Below, piece by piece: positions 14,866-22,994 of a stretch of 36,922 nt of DNA. The notes beneath the pieces are model-generated. The model had not been told where the DNA came from, ran no database searches, and saw only the letters and a list, made by a program, of their open reading frames with translations. This DNA comes from Paracoccaceae bacterium. GTDB taxonomy: Bacteria; Pseudomonadota; Alphaproteobacteria; Rhodobacterales; Rhodobacteraceae. Both the position numbers and the translations under genes were made by a program. Location: NCBI GenBank assembly GCA_030066905.1, contig JASJAR010000031.1, positions 1 through 36,922 of the forward strand, in the 5' to 3' direction. The stretch's first letter is position 1, and each line of letters starts with the position of its first letter.

Positions 14866-15414
14866 ATGAGAATTGTCGGCGGGCGGCTTGGGGGCCTCAA
14901 GCTCGCCGATCTCGGTCGGGGGGATTCTGCCGCCCAGCTTCGCCCCACCGCCGACCGGGTGCGCGAGAACCTCTTCAACATCCTCGCCAACCGGGGTCTC
15001 CCCGAAGACGCGACGGTGCTCGACCTCTTCGCCGGCACCGGCGCCCTCGGGCTCGAAGCGCTGTCCAGGGGGGCCGCCCATGTCACCTTCGTCGATACCG
15101 GCGCCAAGGCCCAGGCGCTGATCCGCGCCAACATCGCGAAGGCCCGGGCCGAGGCCGACACCCGCCTTCTGCACCGGGACGCGACCCGTCTGGGGCCTGC
15201 CGAACGGGCGGCAACGCTCGTCTTCCTCGACCCCCCCTATGGGCGGGGGCTCGGCGAACGCGCGCTCGCCGCAGCCGCCGCTGGCGGCTGGCTTGCCCCG
15301 GGGGCGACATTGGTCTGGGAGGAGGCCGGGCCGATAACCGCACCCCGGGGGTTTGCGCTGCAAGACACCCGTCGCTACGGCGCGGCCCATATCCACATCC
15401 TGGAGGCGCCATGA
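14866..15414 (+). CDS. rsmD: 16S rRNA (guanine(966)-N2)-methyltransferase RsmD
   Basis: A 182-residue SAM-dependent methyltransferase. It starts MRIVGGRLGGLKL, then RPTADRVRENLFNIL (26-40), the SAM-binding VLDLFAGTGALGLEALSRGA (51-70) and the catalytic DPPY (122-125). It methylates G966 of 16S rRNA in the small ribosomal subunit. It lies 10 bp after the reductase gene, and its stop overlaps the HAD gene start by 4 nt, so these are cotranscribed though functionally unrelated. Confidence 0.95.
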   Translation: MRIVGGRLGGLKLADLGRGDSAAQLRPTADRVRENLFNILANRGLPEDATVLDLFAGTGALGLEALSRGAAHVTFVDTGAKAQALIRANIAKARAEADTRLLHRDATRLGPAERAATLVFLDPPYGRGLGERALAAAAAGGWLAPGATLVWEEAGPITAPRGFALQDTRRYGAAHIHILEAP

Positions 15415-16061
15415 CCCCCAAAGCCGTGCTCTTCGATTGCGATGGGGTGCTCGTCGACAGCGAGCCGATCACCGACCGGGTGGTGATCGCGAACCTCGCC
15501 CGCCACGGGCTCGCCGTCTCCGAAGACGACGTCGCCGAGCTCTTCTTAGGCGGCACGCTCCGCGGCATCGGCGAGGCCGCCCGGGCACGCGGGGCCGATC
15601 TGCCCGAGGACTGGCTCGACGGGCTTTATGCCGAGACCTACCGCGCCCTCGAAGCGGGCACGCCGGTCGTCGACGGCGTGCCCGCACTCCTCGACCGGCT
15701 CGACCGCTCCGGCATCCCTTACGGCGTCGGCTCGAACGGGTCGCGGGAAAAGATGAAGATCACCCTCGGCCAAAACGGCCTCTGGTCGCGGTTCGAAAGT
15801 GCAATGGTCTCGGCCCATGACGGCCTTCCGGCTAAACCCGCCCCGGACATCTACCTTAAGCTCGCCGAGACCCTCGGCGTGGCACCCGCCGAAGCGGCGG
15901 TCGTCGACGACAGCCCCGCCGGCCTCAAGGCCGCCCTCGCCGCCGGCATCCCGGCCATCGGCTTCGCCGAACGCACGCCGGCGGATCGGCTCGGCGCGCT
16001 CGGCGTTCCCACGGCCCGGTCGATGGGCGCGGTGGCGGAGCTCTTGGGGCTTGACCCATGA
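15411..16061 (+). CDS. HAD-family phosphatase (beta-phosphoglucomutase/GPH-like)
   Basis: A 216-residue haloacid dehalogenase-like hydrolase. Motif I is FDCDGVLVDSE (8-18) with the nucleophile Asp, and motif II is in GVGSNGS. The motif III lysine is in AKPAPD and motif IV is VVDDSPAG. The alpha-helical C1 cap between motifs I and II matches the phosphoglycolate phosphatase/YniC-type group. It hydrolyses a small phosphomonoester; the substrate cannot be read from sequence. Starts and stops overlap both neighbours by 4 nt. Confidence 0.9.
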   Translation: MTPKAVLFDCDGVLVDSEPITDRVVIANLARHGLAVSEDDVAELFLGGTLRGIGEAARARGADLPEDWLDGLYAETYRALEAGTPVVDGVPALLDRLDRSGIPYGVGSNGSREKMKITLGQNGLWSRFESAMVSAHDGLPAKPAPDIYLKLAETLGVAPAEAAVVDDSPAGLKAALAAGIPAIGFAERTPADRLGALGVPTARSMGAVAELLGLDP

Positions 16062-16633
16062 CCGCGACCGAGAAATTCGCCAAGATCGAGGTCGAAAGTG
16101 CGGCCGCACTCGAAGACTGGCTCGCCGCCCACCATGGCCAGGCCGAAAGCGTCTGGCTCGTGACCTACCTCGCTTCGGTGCCGGAAAAGTACCTCTCCCG
16201 CGAGGCCGTGCTCGACGCGCTCGTTGCCTGGGGCTGGATCGACGGCATCCGCCGCAGGCTCGACGACACCCGCACGATGCAACTCATCAGTCCCCGCAAG
16301 ACCGAGCATTGGGCCAAAAGCTACAAGGACCGCGCCGCACGGCTCGAAGCGGACGGCCGGATGCAGGACCCCGGTCGGGCGGCGATTGCGCGCGGCAAGG
16401 CCTCGGGGCTTTGGAGCTTCATGGACGACGTCGATGCGCTGATCGTGCCGTCCGATCTCGCCGGGGCCCTGGCAGCGGCGGGCGCGGAGGGCCATTTCGA
16501 GGCCTTCGCGCCCTCCTACCGCCGCAATGTCCTGCGCTGGATCAAGCTTGCAAAGTCCGAAGCGACGCGGAGCAAGCGCGTCGCCAAAGCCGCCGAGACG
16601 GCGGCGCGGCGGAAGAAGATGGCGAACTTCTGA
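16058..16633 (+). CDS. YdeI/OmpD-associated family protein
   Basis: A 191-residue cytoplasmic protein of the YdeI/OmpD-associated (bacteriocin-protection-like) family. Family blocks visible are ESVWLVTYLAS, the AVLDALVAWGWIDGIRR segment (about 48-66) with the following ISPRKTEHWAK, and a C-terminal basic tail TRSKRVAKAAETAARRKKMANF. The molecular role is not established. It is the last gene of the 13653-16633 run, with a 4-nt overlap to the HAD gene. Confidence 0.82.
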   Translation: MTATEKFAKIEVESAAALEDWLAAHHGQAESVWLVTYLASVPEKYLSREAVLDALVAWGWIDGIRRRLDDTRTMQLISPRKTEHWAKSYKDRAARLEADGRMQDPGRAAIARGKASGLWSFMDDVDALIVPSDLAGALAAAGAEGHFEAFAPSYRRNVLRWIKLAKSEATRSKRVAKAAETAARRKKMANF

Positions 16634-16725
16634 CCGCGGGAGGCGCGCGACGCGAGGGGTTGCAACAGGTTGCAGGTCTTGGCCTGCGGGGGAGGCTCGG
16701 TTTTCGGACCGGCCGTTTCGAGAAA

Positions 16726-16797
16726 ACCCGCCCCGGACCTGATCCGGGGCCTCGGGCCCCGGGAGCGCGGAGCCCCCAAGTCGATCCCGGGGCGGGT
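16726..16797. repeat. Nested-palindrome intergenic element, copy 2 (shorter)
   Basis: Outer arms ACCCGCCCCGG (16726-16736) and CCGGGGCGGGT (16787-16797) enclose the palindrome CCCCGGACCTGATCCGGGG (16731-16749), one base different from the copy at 12951. The second inner stem is degenerate compared with copy 1. It lies between the YdeI-family stop and the convergent antiporter gene. Confidence 0.7.
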
Positions 16798-16800
16798 GTC

Positions 16801-18753
16801 CTACTCCGCCGGCCGTTCAGCCGCCCCAGAAGGCGCCGACGCCTCCGCCGCCTCCGTCTTCGGCTCCCCCTCGGCGCGGATCGCGTTCATCTCGGCGTTG
16901 AGCTCTTCGGTCCAGGGCCCGAGAACCTCGCGGATGCGCGCCACGTAAGCCTCGTTCTCCACCGCCGGCACGTTGAGATCATAGACATCGGCCACCTCGA
17001 TCATCGCGCGCCGGTCCATCGCGACATAGGCCTCCGTCATCCGCGCCGCCTTGTCGGCTGGAATGCCCAGCGCCTCGAAGGCCGACCGGCCCATCCGCAC
17101 CGAACTGTCGTAGGTCTCGCGGATGATGTCGCGGCAGCCCGCCGCCCAGAGATGGTAGACATGGTGACGGTTCCGCGCCCGGGCCATCACATGGACATGG
17201 GGGTAGGCCTTGACCATGTATTCGACGAGTTCGGTCGTCTGTTCCTCATCGTCGATGGCGATGACGAAGAGCTTCGCGCGCTCGATCCCGGCCGCATTCA
17301 GAAGATCGGGCCGGGTGGCGTCGCCGAAATAGGCCACCGTGCCAAAACGGCGGAGGTTTTCGAGCTGTTGCGACGAATAGTCGATCACGGTGGGGTTGTA
17401 GCCCGCCGCGCGGAGCATCCGGTTCACCACCCCGCCCACGCGCCCGATACCGGCGATGATGATGTCGCTGTCGACGTCGATCTCGTCGGCTTCCCGCTCC
17501 TCGGCCTGCGTGTAGCGCGGCGCGATCACCCGGTCGTAGAGGATGAAGAGCGCGGGCGTGAGGATCATCGACAAAGCGATGACGAGAAGGAGGATGTCGG
17601 CAAGATCGGGGGGGAGGACGTTGTTTGCCAGCGTGAACGACAAGAGCACGAAGCCGAATTCTCCGGCCTGGGCAACGCCGAGGGCGAGAAGCCATTGGTC
17701 GGCGCCGCGAAGCCCGAAGAGCCGGCCGAGCCCCCAAAGGATCGCGCCCTTCACCGCCAGAAGACCCACCGTCAGACCGACAAAGACTGCGAGGCTGCCG
17801 AAGAGCAGCCCGAAATCGATCCCCGCCCCAACGGTCATGAAAAAGAGCCCCAGGAGAAGCCCCCGGAACGGGTCGATGTCGCTTTCAAGCTCGTGGCGGT
17901 ATTCGGAATTCGCAAGCACCACCCCGGCAAGGAAGGTGCCCAAGGCCGCCGAGACGCCCACAAGCGCCATCAGAAGGGCGATGCCGATGACGATCATCAG
18001 CGCGGTCGCGGTGAACAGCTCGCGGAGACGGGCGACGGCGATGAACCGAAAGATCGGGCGGGTCAGGTAGCTCCCCCCGAGGATGACCGCGGCGATGGCG
18101 GTGAGCGTGACAAGGGCGGTCTGCCAGCCCGAAAGCCCCTCGACCAGCGACAGCGTGGCCCCGCGATCCTCGCCGTGGCTCTCCCCGTGGCCGGCACCAT
18201 GGGTCGCCTCCGCCCCATGACCGGCCAGATCGGCCAGTTCCGGCATCGCCAGAAGCGGGATGAAGGCGAGCATCGGGATCACCGCGATGTCTTGGGCGAG
18301 AAGCACCGAAAAGCTCGCCTCGCCGCCGTCGGATTTCATCAGCCCTTTCTCGCCCAGAGTCTGGAGCACGATGGCGGTGGAGGAAAGGGCCAGGACGAGA
18401 CCGATCGTGAGCCCGATCTGCCAGGAGTAGCCGAAAAGCAGGACCACCCCCATGATCGCCAGTGCCGAAAGCGCCACCTGGCCGCCGCCGAGCCCCAGAA
18501 GCTGGCCCTTCATCTCCCACAGATGTTTCGGCTGAAGTTCGAGCCCGACGAGAAAGAGCATCATCACCACGCCGAATTCGGCGAAATGCTGGATCGAGAC
18601 GACATCGACGTTGAGCAAGGTCAGAAGCGGCGAGATCGCGATCCCGGCGATGAGGTAGCCCAGAACCGAGCCAAGCCCCAGCCGCGAGGCGATCGGCACC
18701 GAAACCACCCCGGCGATCAGGAAGATGAAGGCCAGGAGAAGAAAGTCGGTCAT
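16801..18753 (-). CDS. Kef-type CPA2 monovalent cation:proton antiporter
   Basis: A 650-residue inner-membrane protein. About 12-13 membrane segments (1 to about 390) form the Na+/H+ exchanger domain, including LSSTAIVLQTLGEKG and LLAQDIAVIPML. An RCK/TrkA-N nucleotide-binding domain (about 415-530) has the Rossmann motif IAGIGRVGGVVNRML. The acidic, Ala-rich C-terminal tail ends AAEASAPSGAAERPAE. Kef proteins export K+ in exchange for H+ and are gated by glutathione conjugates. Unusually, the loop at residues 175-200 is rich in histidine (H179, H185, H189, H193) and acidic residues, which could bind metal. It is monocistronic, upstream of a structured repeat. Confidence 0.92.
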   Translation of the reverse strand: MTDFLLLAFIFLIAGVVSVPIASRLGLGSVLGYLIAGIAISPLLTLLNVDVVSIQHFAEFGVVMMLFLVGLELQPKHLWEMKGQLLGLGGGQVALSALAIMGVVLLFGYSWQIGLTIGLVLALSSTAIVLQTLGEKGLMKSDGGEASFSVLLAQDIAVIPMLAFIPLLAMPELADLAGHGAEATHGAGHGESHGEDRGATLSLVEGLSGWQTALVTLTAIAAVILGGSYLTRPIFRFIAVARLRELFTATALMIVIGIALLMALVGVSAALGTFLAGVVLANSEYRHELESDIDPFRGLLLGLFFMTVGAGIDFGLLFGSLAVFVGLTVGLLAVKGAILWGLGRLFGLRGADQWLLALGVAQAGEFGFVLLSFTLANNVLPPDLADILLLVIALSMILTPALFILYDRVIAPRYTQAEEREADEIDVDSDIIIAGIGRVGGVVNRMLRAAGYNPTVIDYSSQQLENLRRFGTVAYFGDATRPDLLNAAGIERAKLFVIAIDDEEQTTELVEYMVKAYPHVHVMARARNRHHVYHLWAAGCRDIIRETYDSSVRMGRSAFEALGIPADKAARMTEAYVAMDRRAMIEVADVYDLNVPAVENEAYVARIREVLGPWTEELNAEMNAIRAEGEPKTEAAEASAPSGAAERPAE

Positions 18754-18777
18754 CGCGCGCCCCTGCTCGGGGGCGGC

Positions 18778-18837
18778 GGGGGCATTGCCCCCAAGGCCCT
18801 ATGGGCCTCCCCCAGGATAGTACTGGGCAGATGGAAG
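18778..18837 (+). repeat. 60-bp structured repeat (GGGGGC-TGCCCCC type), copy between antiporter and map
   Basis: The order is a hairpin GGGGGCATTGCCCCC (18778-18792), a second stem around GGCCCTATGGGCC, then CTCCCCC, an A/T-containing segment and AGATGGAAG. The reverse complement of 34791-34849 aligns along the full length with the same block order. The right half is also seen at 4165-4206. It probably acts as a 3' stem-loop for map and/or a dispersed repeat. Confidence 0.65.
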
Positions 18838-18868
18838 CGCCTTTGGGGCGGATTGTCGAGAGCGGGGC

Positions 18869-19702
18869 TCAGCCCCAGGTCGGGTGGAACTTGCCGGCCG
18901 GTGAAAGCGTGAAGATATGAGCGCCCTCGGCGGTCACGCCCACGGAATGCTCGAACTGGGCCGAGAGCGACTTGTCGCGGGTCACGGCCGTCCATTCGTC
19001 GGCGAGCACCTTCGTCTCGGGGCGGCCGAGATTGACCATCGGCTCGATGGTGAAGAACATCCCCTCTTCGAGCACCGGCCCGGTGCCCGGACGGCCGTAA
19101 TGGAGCACGTTCGGCGGGGCGTGGAAGACGCGGCCGAGCCCATGGCCGCAAAAATCGCGCACCACGCTCATCCGGTGGGCCTCGACGTAAGCCTGGATCG
19201 CGTGGCCGATATCGCCGAAGGTCCGGCCGGGTTTCACCGCCTCGATGCCCTTCATCAGCGCGTCATGGGTGACCTGCACCAGCCGTTCGGCTTTCCGGCC
19301 GATGTCGCCGGCCACATACATCCGGCTCGTGTCGCCGTACCAGCCGTCGACGATGACGGTGACGTCAACGTTGAGAATATCGCCGTCCTTCAGCTTCTTC
19401 TCGCCGGGGATGCCGTGGCAGACAACGTGATTGACGCTGATGCAGGAGGCGTGCTGGTAGCCTTTGTAGCCGATGGTGGCCGAGGTCGCCCCGGCCTCCT
19501 CGACCATTGCCTCGATGGCGGCATCTATCGCCCCGGTGGTCTGGCCGGGGTAAACGAGCGGGGCGATATCGTCGAGAATACGAGCGGCCAGCGCACCGGC
19601 GGCGTCCATGCCGGTGAAATCGCTTGCCTCGTATATCCTGATGCCGTCTTTGGTGAGACGGCCGCGCGCCGTGTCGTCCAAGGGTCCGCTCCGGTGATCC
19701 AT
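18869..19702 (-). CDS. map: Type I methionine aminopeptidase
   Basis: A 277-residue cytoplasmic metalloprotease that removes the initiator methionine. Metal ligands are visible as the Asp pair in NVDVTVIVDGWYGDTSRMY, the His in GHGLGRVFHAPP, and the Glu residues in FTIEPMV and QFEHSVGV. The substrate histidine is in SVNHVVCHGIPG. The start at ATG 19702 has AGGGG only 2 nt away. A TTG at 19681 (giving MDDTARGRLTKDG), with GGAG 7 nt upstream, is an equally plausible start. It lies between the antiporter and sfsA, all on the minus strand. Confidence 0.95.
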   Translation of the reverse strand: MDHRSGPLDDTARGRLTKDGIRIYEASDFTGMDAAGALAARILDDIAPLVYPGQTTGAIDAAIEAMVEEAGATSATIGYKGYQHASCISVNHVVCHGIPGEKKLKDGDILNVDVTVIVDGWYGDTSRMYVAGDIGRKAERLVQVTHDALMKGIEAVKPGRTFGDIGHAIQAYVEAHRMSVVRDFCGHGLGRVFHAPPNVLHYGRPGTGPVLEEGMFFTIEPMVNLGRPETKVLADEWTAVTRDKSLSAQFEHSVGVTAEGAHIFTLSPAGKFHPTWG

Positions 19703-19757
19703 CGCCCCTACATAGGGCAGCCGCCCGCGACTTGCCAGAAGCCCCTTGACGCAGGCG

Positions 19758-20462
19758 TCAGAGATGGACGGGCAGGGCCGGTCCGAGCCAGACGCCTTCT
19801 GTGGTGATGGTGGTGCCATGGGCGATCATCTCCACGCCGCGCGCTTCGGCCTCGGCCGCCGCCGCCGCGTAGGCCGGGTCGATGTCGCCGGCAAACCGCA
19901 CCCGCGCGCAATCCGTGCGTTGCACCAGATAAAGCATCACCGCCCGGTGGCCCGCCTCGGCCATGGCCCCAAGCTCGCGAAGATGCTTGGCCCCCCGGGC
20001 GGTCACGCTGTCGGGAAACTCGGCCCAGTCCCCGTCGCGGCGAAGATGGACGTTCTTGACCTCGACATAAGCGTCCGGACGACCCGCGCCGGTGGCGAGA
20101 AAATCCACCCGACTCCTCTCGCCGTATGCCACCTCGGCGCGGACCCTGTCGTATTCCGCAAGGGCCGGCACCGCGCGGGCCTTGAGCGCCTCGCCGACCA
20201 CCCGGTTCGGCACCGACGTGTCGATGCCCGCCATATGCCCGCCGGGAAGCTCGGCGAGCCGCCAGCCGAATTTCAGCTTCTTCTTGGGGTCCTCGTTGGG
20301 TTCGAGCCAGATGCGCAAGCCCGGCGCCTTCAGCCCCAGCATTGCCCCGGGGTTCGGGCAATGGGCGGTCACCGCGCGCCCGTCGTCGAGGGTCACATCG
20401 GCCAGAAACCGGTTGTACCGCCGGATCAGCCGGCCGGGGACAAGGGGGGTTGGAAAGCGCAT
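19758..20462 (-). CDS. sfsA: SfsA family DNA/RNA nuclease
   Basis: A 234-residue SfsA (sugar fermentation stimulation) protein, full family length. It begins MRFPTPLVPGRLIRRYNRFLADV, followed by AHCPNPGAM, and the nuclease-like VDFLA...AYVEVKNVHL with the acidic/Lys catalytic core. The ending has FPDSVTARGAKHLREL. In E. coli it binds DNA and has nuclease-like features; the role here is unknown. The start at 20462 leaves 46 bp to the divergent CinA-type gene, so a compact divergent promoter is expected. Confidence 0.93.
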   Translation of the reverse strand: MRFPTPLVPGRLIRRYNRFLADVTLDDGRAVTAHCPNPGAMLGLKAPGLRIWLEPNEDPKKKLKFGWRLAELPGGHMAGIDTSVPNRVVGEALKARAVPALAEYDRVRAEVAYGERSRVDFLATGAGRPDAYVEVKNVHLRRDGDWAEFPDSVTARGAKHLRELGAMAEAGHRAVMLYLVQRTDCARVRFAGDIDPAYAAAAAEAEARGVEMIAHGTTITTEGVWLGPALPVHL

Positions 20463-20508
20463 CGGCGCCGACCTATACCGGGGTCCGCACCCGAGACAAG
20501 GAGCCCCC

Positions 20509-21240
20509 ATGCCCAACCCCACAGCCGCCATGCTGGTGATCGGCGACGAGATACTCTCGGGGCGGACGCGGGATGCGAACATGCATCATCTGGCCGGGCG
20601 GCTGACCGAAATGGGCATCGACCTCAAGGAGGTGCGGGTGGTCTCCGACGACCGCGATGCGATCGTCGCCGCCGTGCGGGCGCTGTCTGCGACCTTTAGC
20701 AACGTCTTCACCTCCGGCGGGATCGGGCCGACCCATGACGACATCACTGCCGATTGCGTCGCCGAGGCGATGGGCGCGTCGATCGACGTCCGTGACGATG
20801 CCCGGGCGGTGCTCGAAGGCCACTACGCCCGGCAGGGCACCGAGATGAACGCGGCCCGACTGCGGATGGCGCGCATTCCAGACGGTGCGACGCTTATCGA
20901 CAACCCGATCTCGGCGGCACCTGGCTTCTCGCTCGGCAACGTCCACGTCATGGCCGGCGTGCCGTCGATCTTCCAGGCGATGCTCGAAAGTCTGCTTCCG
21001 GGGCTCACCGGCGGCCGGCCGCTGCTGTCGGAAACGCTCCGTGTCGAGCGCCCCGAGGGTGAGATCGCCGGGCCCTTGGGCGTTCTCGCCGAGCGCCACG
21101 GGGCGGTGAGTTTCGGGTCCTACCCCTTCATTCAGGACGGGCGGTTCGGGGCCAACATCGTCGCTCGGAGCGCCGATGCGCAGGCGCTCGGTGCCGCCAT
21201 GGAGGCCCTCAAGGCGACCTTCGGGGAAGAAGACGGGTGA
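20509..21240 (+). CDS. CinA N-terminal-type molybdopterin-binding domain protein
   Basis: A 243-residue competence/damage-inducible protein A-like protein (COG1058), with the MoaB/Mog-fold domain: AAMLVIGDEILSGRTRDANMHHLA (about 6-29) and TSGGIGPTHDDITADCVAEAMG (about 68-89). It lacks the C-terminal nicotinamide-nucleotide amidohydrolase domain of full CinA. In related proteins this domain acts on ADP-ribose or FAD-type pyrophosphates; the function here is not settled. Ribosome site AAGGAG lies 6-12 nt before ATG 20509. The stop overlaps the GTG start of the GNAT. Confidence 0.88.
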   Translation: MPNPTAAMLVIGDEILSGRTRDANMHHLAGRLTEMGIDLKEVRVVSDDRDAIVAAVRALSATFSNVFTSGGIGPTHDDITADCVAEAMGASIDVRDDARAVLEGHYARQGTEMNAARLRMARIPDGATLIDNPISAAPGFSLGNVHVMAGVPSIFQAMLESLLPGLTGGRPLLSETLRVERPEGEIAGPLGVLAERHGAVSFGSYPFIQDGRFGANIVARSADAQALGAAMEALKATFGEEDG

Positions 21241-21941
21241 CCTTGCCGGGCGCCGCCGACGTCCTTGCCACCCTGGAAGCGACCTGGCCCCCGGCAACGG
21301 TGACCCGGCTCGGGCCGGTGCGGCTCCGCATCGGCGCGGGTGGGGGCAAGCGGGTGTCGGCGGCGACCGTGGCGGGAGCGGCGGAGCCTCGCGACATCGA
21401 CCGCGCGGAAGCCGCGATGCGGGACGCTGGCCAAACCCCGCTCTTCATGCTGACGCCGGCCGAGGTCGCGCTCGATACCGCGCTGGCGTCGCGGGGCTAC
21501 GGCATCGTCGACCCGACGGTGCTCTATGCGAACCGGTCGGCGCCGGGCGTCATCCCGACACCGGTCGAGGCATCGACAACGGGGCTCGCAACGCTCTGGG
21601 ACGATGGCGGGATCGGGCCCGAGCGCCGCGCGGTGATGGACCGGGTGTCGGGCCGCAAATCGGTGCTCGTTCCGGGCGACCCAGAGCACCCCGAAGCGGC
21701 TCTGTTCGTTGCCCTTGGCGCCGGCGGCGCGATGTTTCACGCGCTTCATGTCGCGCCGGAAGCCCGCCGGCGCGGTCTCGGCCGCACGCTTACACGCGGC
21801 GCTGTGGCCTGGGCGGCCGCCGAGGGCGCGCCGTGGATCGCCCTCGCGGTCACCGAGGCCAACCGGGCGGCAAACGCGCTCTACGCTTCCCTCGGCTTCA
21901 AACCTGTGGGACGGTACCATTACCGGACCCTGGGGGGTTAG
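21237..21941 (+). CDS. GNAT family N-acetyltransferase
   Basis: A 234-residue cytoplasmic acetyltransferase. GTG start at 21237 overlaps the previous stop (GTGA). The acetyl-CoA-binding segment is HVAPEARRRGLGRTLTRGAVAWA (motif A, R/Q-x-x-G-x-G/A) near 170-190, followed by VTEANRAANALYASLGFKPVGRYHYRTL (motif B and C-terminal beta strands). The N-terminal half (LPGAADVLATLEATWPP...) is a poorly conserved GNAT-like fold. Substrate unknown. The OmpA-domain gene starts 10 bp downstream. Confidence 0.87.
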   Translation: MTLPGAADVLATLEATWPPATVTRLGPVRLRIGAGGGKRVSAATVAGAAEPRDIDRAEAAMRDAGQTPLFMLTPAEVALDTALASRGYGIVDPTVLYANRSAPGVIPTPVEASTTGLATLWDDGGIGPERRAVMDRVSGRKSVLVPGDPEHPEAALFVALGAGGAMFHALHVAPEARRRGLGRTLTRGAVAWAAAEGAPWIALAVTEANRAANALYASLGFKPVGRYHYRTLGG

Positions 21942-21951
21942 GTCCGAGGGG

Positions 21952-22911
21952 ATGAGGATGGTGCGACGTCGGCGACACTGGAGAGCCGCCTCGGCCGCCG
22001 CCATTGCGGTGGCGCTCGCCAGCCTGCCGGCCGCCGCCCTGACGCTCGATCTTCCCGCACGCGCGACACCGACGGGCGAGGACGACCGTGCCGCCGACCG
22101 GGTCCTGTTTCCGGTCGGGCCGCGGACGGGATCGGGCGGCGCGGGGCTCGTGGCCGAAGGCCGGATCGCGCGGCGGGCCTGGGCCATCGCCGATACAAGG
22201 CAAACGCCGTTCCAGCTCATGCAGCCGCTGCGCGATCAGCTTCTCCAGATGGGTTTCGCGCCGCGATACGAATGCCGCGACCGCGATTGCGGCGGCTTCG
22301 ACTTCCGCCTCGCGCTCGATCTTCTGGGCGCGCCGGCGATGCATGTCGATCTGGGCGATTTCCACTATTTCACCGCCGAGCGGGAGGGCGCGGCCGGCGC
22401 CGAGGTCGTCTCGCTTGTCACCTCCCGGTCGGTCGGGCGCGGCCATATCCATCTCTCCCTGGTGACGCCGACAGAAGCCCCCGACGGGTTCACGGCGCGC
22501 ACCGTCGAGGCGCCCGCCGAACCGGAGGCGCCGCCGGGCGATGTCGCGCGGAGCCTCGAGGAAACCGGCCATGCGGTGCTCGGGGGCCTCGTCTTCCGCC
22601 CCGGGTCCTCCGAGCTCGGCGAGGGGCCCTTTGCAGCGATTGCCGAGCTTGCCGCCTGGCTCGGGGAGGACCCAAGCCGCAGGCTCGTTCTGGTCGGGCA
22701 TTCCGACAACGTGGGCGGGCTCGACGACAACATCGGCCTGTCGCAGCGCCGCGCGGCCGCCGTGGCCGAGACGCTCGTCGGCGACTACGGCATTTCCCGC
22801 AGCCGGATCGCGGCGCGCGGGGTCGGCTATCTCGCCCCCATCGCATCGAACGAGACCCCCGAAGGCCGCCGCCTCAACCGCCGGGTCGAGGCGGTGGTCG
22901 GCGCGCCGTGA
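21952..22911 (+). CDS. OmpA-domain protein with N-terminal export signal
   Basis: A 319-residue envelope protein. An N-terminal signal (about 1-27, RRRRHWRAASAAAIAVALASLPAAA) follows ATG 21952 with GAGGGG upstream. The middle region (about 40-190) has no family I can name and contains two cysteines in ECRDRDCGG that may form a disulfide. The C-terminal OmpA/MotB domain (about 205-318) shows FRPGSSELGEGPFAAI, VGHSDNVGG and LSQRRAAAVAETLVGDYGI, then RIAARGVGY and the ending NRRVEAVV. This domain binds peptidoglycan. It is therefore likely an outer-membrane- or periplasm-linked peptidoglycan-binding protein. It converges with the LysR gene. Confidence 0.88.
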   Translation: MRMVRRRRHWRAASAAAIAVALASLPAAALTLDLPARATPTGEDDRAADRVLFPVGPRTGSGGAGLVAEGRIARRAWAIADTRQTPFQLMQPLRDQLLQMGFAPRYECRDRDCGGFDFRLALDLLGAPAMHVDLGDFHYFTAEREGAAGAEVVSLVTSRSVGRGHIHLSLVTPTEAPDGFTARTVEAPAEPEAPPGDVARSLEETGHAVLGGLVFRPGSSELGEGPFAAIAELAAWLGEDPSRRLVLVGHSDNVGGLDDNIGLSQRRAAAVAETLVGDYGISRSRIAARGVGYLAPIASNETPEGRRLNRRVEAVVGAP

Positions 22912-22916
22912 CGAAG

Positions 22917-22938
22917 AAAAGGGCGCCCGAAGGCGCCC
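22917..22938 (-). terminator. UUCG-loop terminator of the LysR gene
   Basis: On the minus strand GGGCGCC-TTCG-GGCGCCC (22938-22921) is followed by TTTTC. It lies 57 bp downstream of the LysR stop and 6 bp after the convergent OmpA-domain stop. Confidence 0.85.
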
Positions 22939-22994
22939 CCAAGGTGGCAATACATGCTGAGGGAAAACTGTTCACTCCGCTTGAGGAACCGCGG

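Noticed and set aside
12531..15161. Long minus-strand open frame across phhB, the flavoprotein reductase and rsmD
   Set aside because: Opposes several genes with complete motifs; only the peroxiredoxin at 13091-13576, in a different frame, is real on this strand.
15799..18912. Open frame of over 1000 codons on the plus strand across the HAD, YdeI and antiporter genes
   Set aside because: It is the antisense or out-of-frame shadow of three well-supported genes. The sequence is rich in Arg, His, Asp and Pro, typical of shadow frames in GC-rich DNA.
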